DNA of 64,000 nucleotides from Glossina fuscipes (taxonomy: Eukaryota > Arthropoda > Insecta > Diptera > Glossinidae): the NCBI RefSeq assembly GCF_014805625.2, contig NW_023998464.1, positions 2,817,622 through 2,881,621 on the forward strand, written 5' to 3'. The first letter of the stretch is position 1. Every line of letters begins with the position of its first letter. The notes under the pieces were generated by a model. It was not told where the DNA came from. It did no database searches and saw nothing but the letters and a program-made list of their open reading frames with translations. Shown in pieces: positions 1-13,076 of this stretch. The translations under genes were made by a program, and so were the position numbers.

Positions 1-895
1 TTTTTAATCGCACCCATATTCATATATGCGTCCATTAAAACAAATCACTTAACTGCACGTACAACGTCATCAACATGATATGAATGGATGACCAAATACT
101 TCGGCTATAAATACGTAAACAAAGAGTACATCACTCTTCGCATCCTTACTAAGCACTATACAGCAACATACATATCACAGGAAGACCGGGAACAAAAACA
201 AACAAAGCAGTGATGGTGATAACTCATTGAATTGTATGCAAAAAAGACAAATAAAAGAGAATGTATGAAAACATAACAAAACTATTCATGTACAAAATAA
301 CACACACGCTTACATATAGAAATACATATGTATATGCGGACGTTTCCTCTGAATAGAATAATGATGCGACGGAACCCAATGTCAGAGAATTGTGGCATGT
401 GTTTTAACGCATAAACAACACTGTAAGCTGTCGCGTCCTATGCGGACACTTGCAATGTGTTACAACAGCAAGAGAGGAACGCACTTGTAACGATTGAGTT
501 ACCATATACGCAGAAATGTAGAACGTTGGTGGCCTGAAGAGTAAAAAGACATATGCAACTGAAAATTTTTTCTGCTAAAAGGATAACAGATGATAGTTCA
601 TCATTGAAGTAATTTTAAGGCAATCCAACTAAATAAACAAATAAACAAAAAGACAGATTCAAGAAAGGGACTGGGAGCATCGAGTTTAAAAAAAAGCTTG
701 TCATGACATTTATCATGTGCTCAAATGACCATTAAATGTGTCCAACGACACCATCTCTATCATGGAACTGAACAACAACTGGCCGACGTCATCTACACCA
801 TCATTGCCGTCGTCTTTATCAACAGCATCTGCCACAGTTACGCTCAATCCCCGAAAGTCCCATTCCGTGACGTATATTTTATGAAGCGCTTGGTC

Positions 896-912
896 GTGTG
901 TGTGTGTGTGTG
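896..912. repeat. (TG)n microsatellite
   Basis: Uninterrupted TG dinucleotide run directly visible in the sequence. Confidence 0.9.
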
Positions 913-1572
913 CGAATATATGTGTCTGTGCATCAAATTTTAGACCAAGTGAAACATTCATCAAATGATAAATTGAGTGAATGACTTCATGCATGTTGCG
1001 ACATCTTCCGTTAGCATCATTTACATTTTACTCATAGAGGATAGCAATGGTTGAAGTCATGTAGTACTCATCACAATTGGCTGCAGTGCCGCAAGCAACA
1101 ATTGCACAAGCGGTGGTAGTTTATAAAAACGCAATGATATAATGCCTAGAGTGTGACTGAATATTGATAATGGTTGCAGTGATGTTGACGATGACGGTTG
1201 ATGGTTATTGCTGCCTGTTCGTTTTCTCTACTGACTATAGCCTCTAGCAAGCCACGGAAAAGTAGCGTAGCATACTCGTCATAAGTCAGCTATGAAACTT
1301 TACTTAAGTACTAACACACACCGGCAAATAAGTATGTAAGTCTGCAAGTTAGGCAATAATCGTCGAGTAGAAGTCGTCATTTAGACAGTTCAGTCGTATG
1401 ATAGTATGTCTAAGGTAAAGTGCCGTTACATTGCTTTTAATTGCACCACAATCGTAAAACGTTTGTTTTTCCTTTTAGCAATATTTACTTAGAGGTAACA
1501 ATAACAATGACACTGGCACCAACATGATGAGATTTACATGATACTCATAAGTGTATAAATGTACGTATGCTG

Positions 1573-1600
1573 ATCACAGAGCTTGAGCAGACTCTGTGAT
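1573..1600. repeat. Perfect 9-bp hairpin
   Basis: ATCACAGAG at 1573-1581 is the exact reverse complement of CTCTGTGAT at 1592-1600, with a 10-base loop. The function is unknown. The stem is too short for a typical microRNA precursor. Confidence 0.6.
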
Positions 1601-2344
1601 GGGTCTATGAATAAAAGTGACTGACTTAAATTGCCTTCGTATACATTGTACTTGGTCGCATCCTTGCAGTTCATATATTGTGTTTTTCCTCACTGACAAC
1701 CAACACCATGTTAATGTCGGTTGGTTTTCGGTTACCACACATTGGCCGTACGTTTTATTCTTTTTGTCTCATCTTTCTTTGCAACGTTCATATATGTAGT
1801 GAAAGCGCAAATATTTATGTTGCTGGTAGTCTGTCACTCTGTTTGCTGGGTTACAACTGAGTTATCACATCACTCAGATACTGTGTCATTTTGTGTATTG
1901 TACTATGTCATGCTATTTTTCTTATGTTGTAGATGTGTGGGGCGACCATGCTCATAATCATCATCACCATTATTATCAGTAACATTCGCATGGTCATGGT
2001 TTCTAGTTTCGACAAATGGGTTGTGTAGTGTAATTCCATGTCTTTTTGTTATGGGAATGCGCCACAGTTTAAAGGAAACTTCTTGAAAAGCGTATAAAGG
2101 GTCCAAAAGTACGCTCGTCTGGCTGGCGATTGGTTTTCGCAAAATAACTTATATGCGTTGATTTCGAGATTATTTAATAAGATTATTGTAAATTTCTATT
2201 GACCGTAATTAGTGCTAAATAGTAGGTGCTTGCGTGTATTTTGATCATTTATTCACTTGATAAATCCGTTTAAGAGAAAATTAGTACAACAAATTTTTCA
2301 TTCGGGTTCATTTGGTTTTAACAACTCATAACATACTACACCTT

Positions 2345-2815
2345 GCTGATCCACATAAACTTCTTCTTTTTGTACCTCGCAAGCAACAAGACCGCGATGT
2401 TGAAAGCATTTGCAGCGGCATTTTCAGTCATTTCCGCTTCTTTTGAATCTTGTTGCGGTTGATTTATCAACTGGTAAGCTGTTCGAAAGTTCTTTGAGAG
2501 TTTGACTTGGATTTTCCGATATAACTCTTGCATTGTTTTTGAATTTTTTGGACCTCCATCCCGTTCTTTGCGGTCGACATTAAAATCTCCAAGTTTAACC
2601 CATCAATGCCAAAACCGTCAATTGAAAAGATTTTGATGGACTTCGGCAGCAGATTTCTCCAAATCAAACAACAATGCTAAGGAATGTCCAAAATGCAATT
2701 TTGAGCGATCCATCATTAACTTCTGTGTGTACTGAATATTTCAATAATACTAAATTGAAAACTGTCATTTTAGGTAGACAAAGGTTAAAACCATCGAATT
2801 TAATCGTTATGTACA
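2345..2815 (-). pseudogene. Mariner-like transposase remnant (copy M1)
   Basis: A decayed mariner/Tc1-superfamily transposase fragment on the minus strand. It is collinear with the better preserved copy at 31450-32135. Both share the stretch encoding TFEQL(T/S)S (plus strand about 2469-2500 and 31785-31815), the stretch containing a 'caaatcaaacaacaa' block, and the flank around 'gaatttaa'. The reading continues into LLLARYKKKKFMW, which resembles the part just before the TGDEKW catalytic motif. That motif itself is missing here. At least two frames are needed and several stops occur, so it is non-functional. The family call depends largely on the second copy. No terminal inverted repeats were found. 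Confidence 0.5.
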
Positions 2816-3544
2816 CTGCAATATTCATTCTCGTGTAATTTTTACCTCTACAAGTCGCTTCTCAAAATTAATACAAGCACCTATTAAACCATTCAAATCA
2901 AGCTCCAGCCATCAATCAAGTTTGCTTAGTCCTTGATAAACATCTACTGTTTCTTTTTGCAATTTAACGCACAATTTTGATTTTTACCTTTATTAAGAAG
3001 ATTAATTAGAGGTGAGGCCACCGCACCAGCTTAAAAAGGAATCGTTTCTTTAAAATATTTTTTTTCCATGGAAGGAAAGGTAGGCATACTTTTAGATATT
3101 GAAAAAAAATTTAAAAAATATTAAAAAGTGACGATGTCAGAGCCATTTTTGTGAGCAACCTTTAATTTAAAGAATCCCGTGATTTATAGCACAGCTGGGA
3201 TCTGAAATCATAGCAAAAAGCAATTTAATCCATTTAGGTAGGTAAGCAGGCCCAAGAGGTGTCCAAAAATTTGGTCTGTGCGATTAGTGAGCTTTTGAAT
3301 ACGAAGTGGCCGTTAATGTTCGAACCAATTTAACAATCATAATAAATAACGCCTAAGTCAACTTCTCCGACAATTCTCTAGCGCTTTCGTTATTTTGCCA
3401 GTGTTCTAGAGGGGAGAATAAGCAGTTCGCTGCAGAGTTGCTCCATGCGACGTTCTGAAAAATCGTGTTTCGAGAAAACACATTTACAGTATCGAAATAT
3501 GGTATGCCCTATTTCTACGTAATACATCACTTGCGGTACAAGGT
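2816..3544. other. Non-coding stretch
   Basis: AT-rich sequence with no recognisable gene, RNA or repeat boundary. Confidence 0.5.
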
Positions 3545-3665
3545 TTTTTTAAGTTTGAGCGGACGTGCGCAACACCCAGAAGAATTCGAAGTAGAATCAC
3601 CTTCTATTTTATCGATCGTTTCAGAATCGCATTCAAAATCGATCTAAGCTTGTCTATCGGTCAGC
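3545..3665 (+). repeat. Dispersed repeat D1, copy 1
   Basis: Shares the order of motifs 'gcggacgtgcgcaacaccca', 'gaatcgcattc' and 'atcgatctaa' with 63855-64000, and its first part with 36255-36365. The copies are strongly diverged. No ends or coding capacity are visible, so it could be a non-autonomous element or part of a larger one. Confidence 0.5.
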
Positions 3666-4239
3666 CTTGTGCTCGTCGTTATGTTTTCTTGTGTTCAACC
3701 CATACACCGCAATTTTTGGTCAAGGATCAAACAATATTGCCATGCCACACCTTGTTTTGAAAATTCATTATATGAATAACGACAGGGAATAGGGTATTTT
3801 AAGGTGGACCGCGGCTCATTAAGGTACTTTGCCAGCTCGGAATCATAAAACCATCCTGCCTGGTGCAAACTTTCGTATATATTTTTGTCATGGCCTACGT
3901 CAGAATATGGTAGAGATATGTCAAAGTCAGAATCGTATTATATTTTACGAGTTGCGAGATGACGAAGAAAAAGAGTAGAAAAATTTTAAACCTCTGGGCA
4001 ACGACACCTATCGAATCGTCCTCAGCCTCATATATATCCAACAGTTTTGATGAACGCGGGCAGCCGAATTATAAGAGTGAGCCTACTCTACTGACATTGA
4101 ATTGCTGTCAAGTAGACTATCTATAGAGTGACCACGTAAGTGTTGTTTTTTTTCGTAGTAACTTTTAACAATTTTTATACGCTGCACGTATTGTGTTTCA
4201 CAAACAATCGCAAACGTACGAGTAAATATGGACGACATA
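3666..4239. other. Non-coding stretch
   Basis: No gene recognised. The lower-coordinate end of the adjacent Jockey-like element may extend into the last part of this interval. Confidence 0.4.
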
Positions 4240-5420
4240 CGTCCATATTGGTTATGGAATATCCGCAGGGAAAATGTTATATAATACAGATGGGAGACAA
4301 CGATCTAAACTTTCTAAACTACAGTGTTGCAACTGAGCAAACTCAGAATGTGTTAAAGCTTTTATCTTTCAGAAAGTTTTAAACAATCTGAACAACTTCA
4401 ACAGAAAAATTTTAAAGGAGAGCTCATCGTGCCTAACTAAATCCAAAGGCAGTCTTGACATCAAGCAAAACTATTTCAGTCGATCTTTCAGAATGTACGT
4501 TGAACTTACGAAGACGACGAATTTTGATAAGCGGTGATAGAGTGCTATGCTCTCTTCGAAGCGGAAACTGTTGCGAAGGAAGCACGTCTTTCCGATCAAT
4601 GAAATAAGTAACATTCTTTTTTTTGAGTTGCTTCAGAATTTTAGTAACTGGTCCTGTGTGACGGTGAGCAACTCCTAGACTCATTCAGCGTAAGAATGCG
4701 AAGCGCTTTCAAAAAATTTAACGCAAGGATATAAGATACTCGTTGAAAAGTCAATTTCTCTTTTTGGCAACTGCTGTAAACCTAAGTAATTAATTCCTGC
4801 AATACCAAGTGACTTGCTCCTTTTCAAGTATTTTTTATTATCAATGACTTTTTTTCCGGATTTAGTAAAGTAATTAGAAGGCGAAGTAGCAGTTATGGAA
4901 TTCATTAATGTTGACAATGTCACTAAGTCGGAGGAGTCTTAAGACTGAGATCGAATCGGCCAAGATATTAATTATACTTTTTATGTAGAGAGCGCAAGCA
5001 AATATTGTTTTGTATTTCAAAATCAGAATTAGTTTGATTTTCTCTACAAAATTCTCTTAATATTTAGAAAGGCAACAGAGCCTTCCTCCAAAGAGGACTC
5101 AGAGGATTCTTTAACATTCGCTTATTACCTTTTTGGTTCGACTGTGCTCATCGACATGTCTGCATGCTCCGTCTAAATATATTCCTTTGCTTTTCGCTTG
5201 GATAAATATCATAATCCGGAAGACTTCTTGAATCGGATTGCGTTTAATCTTCGGTAAATTTACTTATAGAGAAGTTTGAATCGCATTAATATTCTAATAA
5301 AGATTAACTATTGCTTGCTATCACAATTGAACCGCATCGAATTTTCGTTGACGTTAATATGTCCAGACAAGATTATTTGCCGACTTTGCTTAAGTGTTCC
5401 CATAAGTGTTGTCATGACTG
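4240..5420 (-). mobile_element. Jockey-like non-LTR retrotransposon ORF2 remnant (J1)
   Basis: Minus-strand remnants appear in the order expected for a non-LTR ORF2. At about 5415-5308 the peptide SRQIILSGHINVN resembles the 'I.GD.N.KH' endonuclease motif. At 4923-4681, KSLGIAGINYLGLQQLP resembles the 'GxDGIN...LK.LP' start of the reverse-transcriptase domain. At 4684-4433, PSQQFPLRREHST and IVLLDVKTAFG match the 'QFGFR..HST' and 'LD...AFD' motifs, where the last D is the first catalytic aspartate (here G). At about 4290-4250, VLYNIFPADIP matches the segment before the YADD motif. At least three frame changes and several stops make it dead. The YADD box was not found. The clade assignment rests on motif spelling alone and is tentative. 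Confidence 0.7.
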
Positions 5421-5730
5421 AATGTATTCCCATACAATTCTGTGAAGAAGAGGTTGACATTTTGCTAATTGAAAGCATTTTGTAGTTCCTTCTGAACGCT
5501 CTGCTGTCCACATTTTCATAGAAGTAAATGTTTCTTGATAACATTCCATGCCGAAGACAGCTTTATTATAAAATTAATCAATTTCTCACTCAAAAGGTAA
5601 TCAAGTTAATGACTAACGTGCGTCAGGCGTGCATATGAGTTTATTCTGACCTACCGTCTCATATGCCGCAGAAATGTTTGGACCTCATATGTTAACAACG
5701 ACTATACCGGGCCCAATTGCTTTTCACGTT

Positions 5731-5732
<2 letters not shown>

Positions 5733-5768
<36 letters not shown>

Positions 5769-5790
5769 AGTATATATATATATATATATG
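5733..5790. repeat. Compound (CT)n(TA)n microsatellite
   Basis: About ten CT units pass directly into TA units, with one 'ag' interruption near 5769-5770. Confidence 0.95.
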
Positions 5791-8634
5791 TAAAAAGAAA
5801 AAGGAAATGATTAAATAAGCGATAAAATTAATTATCCTATTAGCGAACATTTATAGTAATTTGCATTTAAAAAATTTTAATGCAATGAAAAAAATTAAAA
5901 AAAACTTGGCAAAAAAGCATTTACATATCATTTTCATATCTTTCTTTATGCAGCCAGCCTTCAAGCTGGCAATGTACGAAAGCACTCGCTCCTCGCTACC
6001 TCCGTACCGTATGTATGTATATCATTTCTTATGATCTTGATTAAAACTATTCACTCATATCGAAACACATCTTATAAAATGCTGTAAATATCTGTATATC
6101 TCTGCCCTTCAGTCTCGCTTGCTATGGCCTCTTCTCCCCTTTTTCCTTCTTCGCAGCACTCGCACATGTCGTTATGAAAATGTATGCACCATTTCTGATT
6201 AGAACAATTAATCTCTAATTATACAAATAAGAACAGCTGTCAGGCAAGTTTTTTATTCTCCGATTTTTTAACGACTTTCAACAATGACAATAACAAAAAC
6301 AACATCGCACTGTGCTAAACAACAAATAACATGCAATTTAACAATGTCTCCTAGTGTCAACTATTCATTCTTCTAGCTTGTTTGTAAATTTGCACTCACT
6401 GCTCGAGCGTATGTCCATGTCGCCGCTATATAAACATGTGTAGATATGTACCTACCTACGTGTGTACTTATATTTTCTTTTTCGTACTTGTGTACTTTTT
6501 TTGTTTTTTGTCTTCGCTATGATCATGATTAGCTACATTTATTGCATGCAAAGACACTGCTCCTCTTTCCCATCATAATAAAGACTGTGAATAGTCATAA
6601 TTTTCTTGATGGGATTATGACATGCTTTCTGCATCATAAATTAGCCAAAAGTGATCATTCGTCTAACCGAATGTACATGCACTTGCACGTGTATATTTTG
6701 AGAACACGTCATTTGCCTGATTTTATCATTTTATTAGATGTCATAGTGTTTTGCATTAAATTAGCTGATAAAATTCCAACAGTTGTTCAATATTTTATCA
6801 AAAACTTATTTCACTTCTTTTCAAGGAGATCTTTTTCGTTTATTATTAGAAGGATCAACTCTATGACATATCCAGTATCACATCAATCGTAAAGAGTTGT
6901 CCATACATATCATTGACTTATTTCAATTATTGATTGCATTCTTAATTAGCTTAGATTAACAAAAGACAAATGTTTTATAGAGAAAAACACCTTTTTTTTT
7001 TTTACCTTATCACACCGACAGAATTTACGCACGCCCTTTCTTTTACAAAATAAATGTTAGTTTCCTCACAAAAAATGTCAGCGATTTATTATATAAGTGC
7101 GCAAAAGTAACAGTCCGTTTATAACCTCACTAATGGGTACGTTAAGATGTAATCATTTCATACGCAGAACTACCTTACTTCCAATTAGGCCGTGGCATGT
7201 GCTCTCCTAGCAAGTATGGGGCACTAATTATTTAACACTTCTTCAGCTAATTTAATAATAATCCATGCAATACAATTACGATAAATGTTGAATGAAGATG
7301 TGTATATAAAAACTGTGTAACGGGGAAATGTAAGAAATTGAAACTCGGAACATGACTATGTAATGTAAGCCTTAGGGTTTACGCAAGGGATCTTGCACAC
7401 TATTGCGATCATTGTAACGTTTAAATGAAGGAGAATGCATAATTATAACAAACACGGTCACCCGGGTTTTGACTGGCGTAGAGTGAGCTCAACGTGCGTA
7501 TTCTTTGCTAAAACGCAGGTTATCTTCACACTTGCTTCGCAGCTTGTTGTATAAAATTTTAGAGAACTAGAAGAATTCCAGTTTTTCGCCGTGTTTGCAT
7601 TGTGATAAAATGAATCCATCACAGCCAAAAACACTAATCTTTACGTAAGTGTAATCGCACGTAAGTGACTAATATAAATTTGCCTTGCATGACCCCGAAA
7701 GCTATCAAAAAAACTTAATCTCGTTGCCATGTTCAAGGCTAGTATTCGGCCAATATGGACAAAGATATGTCTGGCGGAATTAAGTTTTTCGCATAATCTT
7801 AAGGATGGCTAAGCATCTTTATAAATAAATTTATACATGGCACTCTTTCGCTGACTGTCCTATAACTGTAGCAATAAATTAGAAGTCATTGAAGATCTAT
7901 TAAAGCAGTGCAACTTCAAAGTACCCATTATTTATGCTGAAACTAAACTGTACTGCAATACCTTAATATTTCTGCATTTTACTTTGCCTTACTTTAATGC
8001 AAAGTTTCTTCATTTACGCAGATCTTTATACATTATTTAAGAAGGAAGGGTACAAATGCTTATTATAGTGTAAGCGAGAGTTGAATGATTCTTGAAAATT
8101 TCTTCTTTGAATAATGTTTAAATTTGTTGCCTTTAATGTGGCTAAATGGTCATTTGGTGATAATCACACCTTGAGATTGACATATAAGAAAAAACAGCAG
8201 CTGCAGGTACAGCCAGATTACGGAGCCAAGTAGAAGCCGGACCTGCATAAAGCGAAATACAATAAATGCAACAGCAATGGTAGAAATAATAAAGACACCT
8301 ATCGCAGTTTAGAGTATGTATACTTTTGTACAAGGAAAACAATAACAATAACAATAACGGCAAATAAAAATGTTTTATTCAGGTGTACGCTGGATTGTGG
8401 ATGCTGTTGATTTGCTAGCACATGTTGTTGCAGGCAACCAAAGCTTATGCTTTTAAGCATTTCGATGGAGCTAGATTGAGCCGAGTGTTGCACAAGTAAC
8501 CAAGAGATATACAAACAAACGTACAATAAAATACAAACGAATGAATCTTGGCCATGCCAGCAGGGTGTATTTTCATTAAGAATGAAAAATGACGAGCAAT
8601 CAATCATTGCCCGGGAGGGTGTTTCTCAACGAGT

Positions 8635-8635
8635 T

Positions 8636-8686
<51 letters not shown>

Positions 8687-8697
8687 TTCTTTCTCTT
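8635..8697. repeat. (TC)n microsatellite
   Basis: Long pyrimidine dinucleotide run with 'tatc' interruptions and a TTTC-rich end. It creates a serine/leucine low-complexity frame that should not be read as a gene. Confidence 0.95.
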
Positions 8698-8923
8698 TAC
8701 CGCACGGACAGACGACATCGGCAACACTTGATAGAAGCAGTTGCTGTAGTAGTTGTAGTTGTGTAGTTAACATTGTACTTTTCAGAGTATATACTGTTTG
8801 GTTACTTGTATAGTCTGCTTTTTGTTTATGTAGATGTTCATATCCTTCACTGGTTTATTATAACGTATCTTCAAATAAATAAAAATTTCCTTTTGCACTT
8901 TTTGGTATTTTTTCTTTTTTTTT

Positions 8924-8950
8924 GGCATTATGGGAGAACGCCATAATGCC
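8924..8950. repeat. Perfect 10-bp hairpin
   Basis: GGCATTATGG at 8924-8933 and CCATAATGCC at 8941-8950 are exact reverse complements around the 7-base loop GAGAACG. The neighbouring T/A pair adds one more base pair. It lies just after a T-rich tract. The role is unknown; it may be a MITE remnant or a chance palindrome. Confidence 0.6.
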
Positions 8951-10529
8951 AGGCTTGTTTATAAGTATATTTGTATATATGTTTATGCTCGTGTGGTTAG
9001 CTATTATTACCAGTCATGGCGGTTGTTATTTATTTGTATGGTTCAGTATCTACGGTATATATATGTCTATATATGAGCTTGTATAGGAGCATTTTTGTAT
9101 TCGGTATCTCGTAGCCGAGATGTAAAGGGCAGATTGATATTGTACCTGCCTCTGGTGTTCAAGAATACAAAATGAATTACTTGAAACAACAAATGCAATG
9201 GTCAACGATACTAAAACAGTAGATTTAAGTAACAAATGAACTCATCGCTCAGCCTGTTATTATGTACCTCTTACAAGCCATTGAAAACGACCTGATTCTG
9301 GTCTGAGGTGTTACATGAAAATATAAAGTTCTTTCTTTATTTTAATTTATTTTGGATAATTTACATCTTCATTTATATCAAATTTTTATTATCACTTTTT
9401 TAATTTTTTCTTTTTCACCTCTTCGTACGTTTTGTTCCAAACGCTTTCTAATAATTTAAAGTTGACATCAAGTTTGCAATAAGAGTAAGCGTCAACGATG
9501 GGTTGCCTCGTCAATTACTTTTGTATAGTCATTAATATAGCATAGTTGGGTATCTTTTTCTTTTGTAGAATAATAAAGTATAATTCAGTTGTTCTTTTGC
9601 TTCGCATAAGACCTCATCATTTTCACATATTCGCACCGAATTTGTAATTGGGGCGATGAAAGAACGCATACTAAATAAGATATGGTTTTCAAAACGAATT
9701 GGGATAAAGAAATTCAAGCTAGTGAACCGTATAACCTTCGATTTTGTTGCGATTGTCAAAACTAACCTAAATCATATTTTCAATAACTGTGACAGAAGTA
9801 ATGGAAAAGTATCGTCGCGTATAAATTAGAGTTAAGCTAAATTCGTAATTTAAGTTAACCTAAACTCTAAGCGCTTTTTGAGAATACCTTGTTAAGCAGA
9901 AAAATATTTTATAAAATTAACTGTGAGCGGAATGTCTCCTTGCCAGCTGCGTAGTCCCATAACTCGAAACACCAGATTGGAAAATAATGTTAACTTAATA
10001 ATGTTAGACTTCTATGTCCCAACCCGGAGCAAAGTATATTAATCGTAATAAAAAGGACTATATTTTTATAGAATATATAGAATAGATGGTGCGTTTGTAA
10101 GTCATTGGACAGGAATCTTAACATATCCTATACATATGTCAATGAAGAAATCTTACCCCCTACAGGTAAGTCTAAAATGTTATAGTTATGTGTCAGGTTA
10201 GAAGATGGCTCCAAGCGATTCTCTGATATTTGCACAGTCAAAGAGTTTGTTACATATACGAATTATTTTTACAATAAGCACAAGAAACCAAAAAAAAGTG
10301 AAAAGTTCAAAATGCTGCAGAGTTGCTTTGGGAATTCGCAGATAATTGTTATGCTACTGCTTAAACACCGTGAAATGTTCAAGATATGTTTTTACTTATT
10401 CTTCGCATATTGACAGTTTATAATTACACTCACCCTATTCTTGTAACATAATGGCGTTCAGAAACAGGAGAGAAAGAGATAGAGAAGCTGTGAAAGCAGT
10501 CTGGTGGGTAAATGCGCAATCGATAAGTG

Positions 10530-10640
10530 TTAGGCTTTTACTGATTGAGCGACCATCATATCTACGAATAAAGAGTAAACTCCATCGCATTTGAGATTCG
10601 AACGACTCTTACCTACTTGGCTATTCAAGGGGATAAAGTT
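10530..10640 (-). repeat. tRNA-like SINE fragment (S4)
   Basis: Read on the minus strand, it contains TAGCCAAGTAGG, a full match to the tRNA promoter A-box consensus TRGCNNAGYNGG. A few bases later comes CGTTCGAATCT, close to the B-box GGTTCGANTCC, followed by CAAATGCGATGGAG. That last part resembles the 'TCAGTGCGGTAGA' that follows the B-box at 16818 and 62344. The A-to-B spacing is far shorter than in a tRNA, so the middle is deleted. It is a decayed tRNA-derived SINE rather than a working tRNA gene. Confidence 0.45.
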
Positions 10641-12947
10641 CATGGAATGTTAACCTTTGCACGGCTAAATTAAACCATCGCGTCGATCGATGACAGATAT
10701 TCACAAGTGTTCTAAGGTAAAATAAATGTACATTCTTGGACTACTATTCGATTGTACTCATTCCTAGCGCAATTATTTCCGCCGACATTGTATCTTTTTT
10801 TTTGGATGGATAGCTAACCTCAGGGCTGAAAATACGACGACCGACATTTGTGCAATAAACAAATACAACTGTGAAGATTTACGGAAGTCTATTATAATCT
10901 ATCCATAACTTTACTCAAAGTTCCGTTGTCATTGTCGGTTTGGAATTACAACAGCCCTACCGATAGTTCTATAAATTTTCAACTTTCCATTGAATTGCGT
11001 TTGTCATTGTTCATACAACTGAATGCGACCATATTTTACAACAGTGTCAATTTTCTCTTGTCACTTTATATAAATCTTTACAACTTGTTGGAAGCATTTG
11101 TGCCTTGAATAAAAATTTAATATAAAGTTTTGGTGTAAAAAAAAATGTGATTGGAAAAAAAATAAAAATTAACGTTTTCTAAAAGCGATTAAACATGTAC
11201 GTGAAACATATCCATGCTTTCAAGCAAAAGTTAATTCAAAATGATGGCAAAATGTACGGAGCGATAAAAGGCGCTATGGTCCATATTCATAATATATTTG
11301 TACTTTGATTTCTGCTTTTATTAATTAATAACAACTTTTTACCAATACTACGCTGTATACTACGCATTTATCTTATAATATTCACAGGCAAAACGTCGGA
11401 TATTTTTATTCGGTTGTATTCATTTGCTGAGATTTTAGAAATTCTGTTCTACAACTTCATGACTTTGATGATAATTTAACCTATTGCGGCGCCACATTTA
11501 TTTGCAACTAGTAATGACATATCTTTATAATAATTAACAAACAAATCCAGATGTGAGTTCTAATAAGCAAAAAAGATTACTGTTATCTCGAATGTGGCGT
11601 TGTTATGCTTCCTTAGAGGTTACAAATCCAGATGTCAATGAATTTGGGCTCATCTTCCTAGCTTCTTAAATAAATACATGATCTCTTGCAACTGAAAGTA
11701 AAACTTTATTGTTTATGTTTTTCCAACAAATCGCGAAAGATTCTTCAGAAAAGTTAAACCCAATAGGCATATAGAGGAAAAGAGTTTTTCGGGACGTTTC
11801 TTTAACTCTTGTTGCAATTGTTGGACTTATGCCTCTACATATTAACGAAATTACAATTCATTGAGCAGAGCGGTACAATGATTATTACATTCAATATTAT
11901 GTAATGTAAATACACATTAATTTGGAAACTACCTACGCAACACAACGTACTCGTAAAAGTTCTCTCTTGCAAACAACTCTTTAAAGACATCTGTGAAAAG
12001 TTCATTCCATTTCGATTATTTGTTTACCTGTCACAATGGTTTTGAGGACGACAGTTTGGTAATTTGCACTCCATTAAGAAAATGCGAACTTCATGTGTTA
12101 ACTAAACGTTGCTTTTTTGATGAGACAAACAGACGACATCAATTTCAGGGTTGGCTTGGAAAATGGCAAATTCACTCTATACAAAACGGAAAACTTGTCG
12201 ATGATGGCGATGCAAATGTTGCCGAGCTTAATGGTCATTTAAAAGACACCGTTATGCCAGAGAACGTCAACGATCTCTAAAAATTTGTTTTCATTAATTG
12301 AATAATGAAGTCGCAGGACCTAATGACATCAAAAGACTACTTTGCATAATAATTTGGCTGTAAAATAATGCTTTCTCAATAAGTATCTCACCTATCCCAC
12401 CAACGGACCCCAAATGCATTGAGTTGTTGCGCCATCTACCGCATTTCTCTTATTTAGAAGAGAATATCTCATTGGAAAAGCTTTGGACTAATTGTACCAA
12501 TTGTAATGAACGGTAATTTTTTTACGTTGTCCCGGGAATTATTGACAGATATATTAAGTCTTCCGCTCTGTTTGCAATAATTACGTTAATAGGCGTATCC
12601 ATAATTTTAAAAACTGTTTTCAGTTTATCAATATGTGGGTGACACAAATGCTCATCAATATATGTATATATATGTACATTTATTCCTTTATATTCTCTAC
12701 CACCCACTGATGGCAACAAATCATTTACCAAAACGAAGACGAAAAAATGATAGCAATAAAACTAAGTAAAGACAAAGAAAATAATTTGAAAACGAAGGAA
12801 CGAATATCAGCAATACTCAAACAACATTTCAAAAATATGTGCAAATTCACATAAAATAGAATAGAAGATAGAGAAGAAATATCATTTATGGAAGAAAATA
12901 GAAAAACATAAATTTCACAGTTAACATCAAAATTGCTAACAAAAAAA

Positions 12948-12950
<3 letters not shown>

Positions 12951-12991
<41 letters not shown>
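12951..12991. repeat. (AT)n microsatellite
   Basis: Run of AT units ending in 'acatatac'. Confidence 0.95.
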
Positions 12992-13059
12992 CAAATTATA
13001 GATATTTTCTAGTAACTGTAACAAGAACGACCGACAAGGAGATAGTCCTGCAAAAACAC

Positions 13060-13076
13060 AAAAAAAAAAAAAAAAA
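13060..13076. repeat. Poly-A tract
   Basis: Uninterrupted A run. No retroelement body was recognised upstream of it. Confidence 0.9.

Larger units (their letters stand above)
1..2335. other. Non-coding stretch, no gene seen
   Basis: AT-rich unique-looking DNA. The short open frames here lack coding character and overlap each other on both strands. A (TG)n microsatellite and a short hairpin are listed separately. Confidence 0.5.
5421..10529. other. Long non-coding stretch
   Basis: No gene recognised. A 116-codon open frame at 6542-6892 (plus) shows no domain and has a composition typical of chance frames in AT-rich DNA. Microsatellites and a hairpin inside are listed separately. Confidence 0.45.

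Noticed and set aside
11993..12280. 95-codon plus-strand ORF
   Set aside because: Plausible composition, but no domain, homolog or splice context that I can name. Kept only as a note in the non-coding interval.
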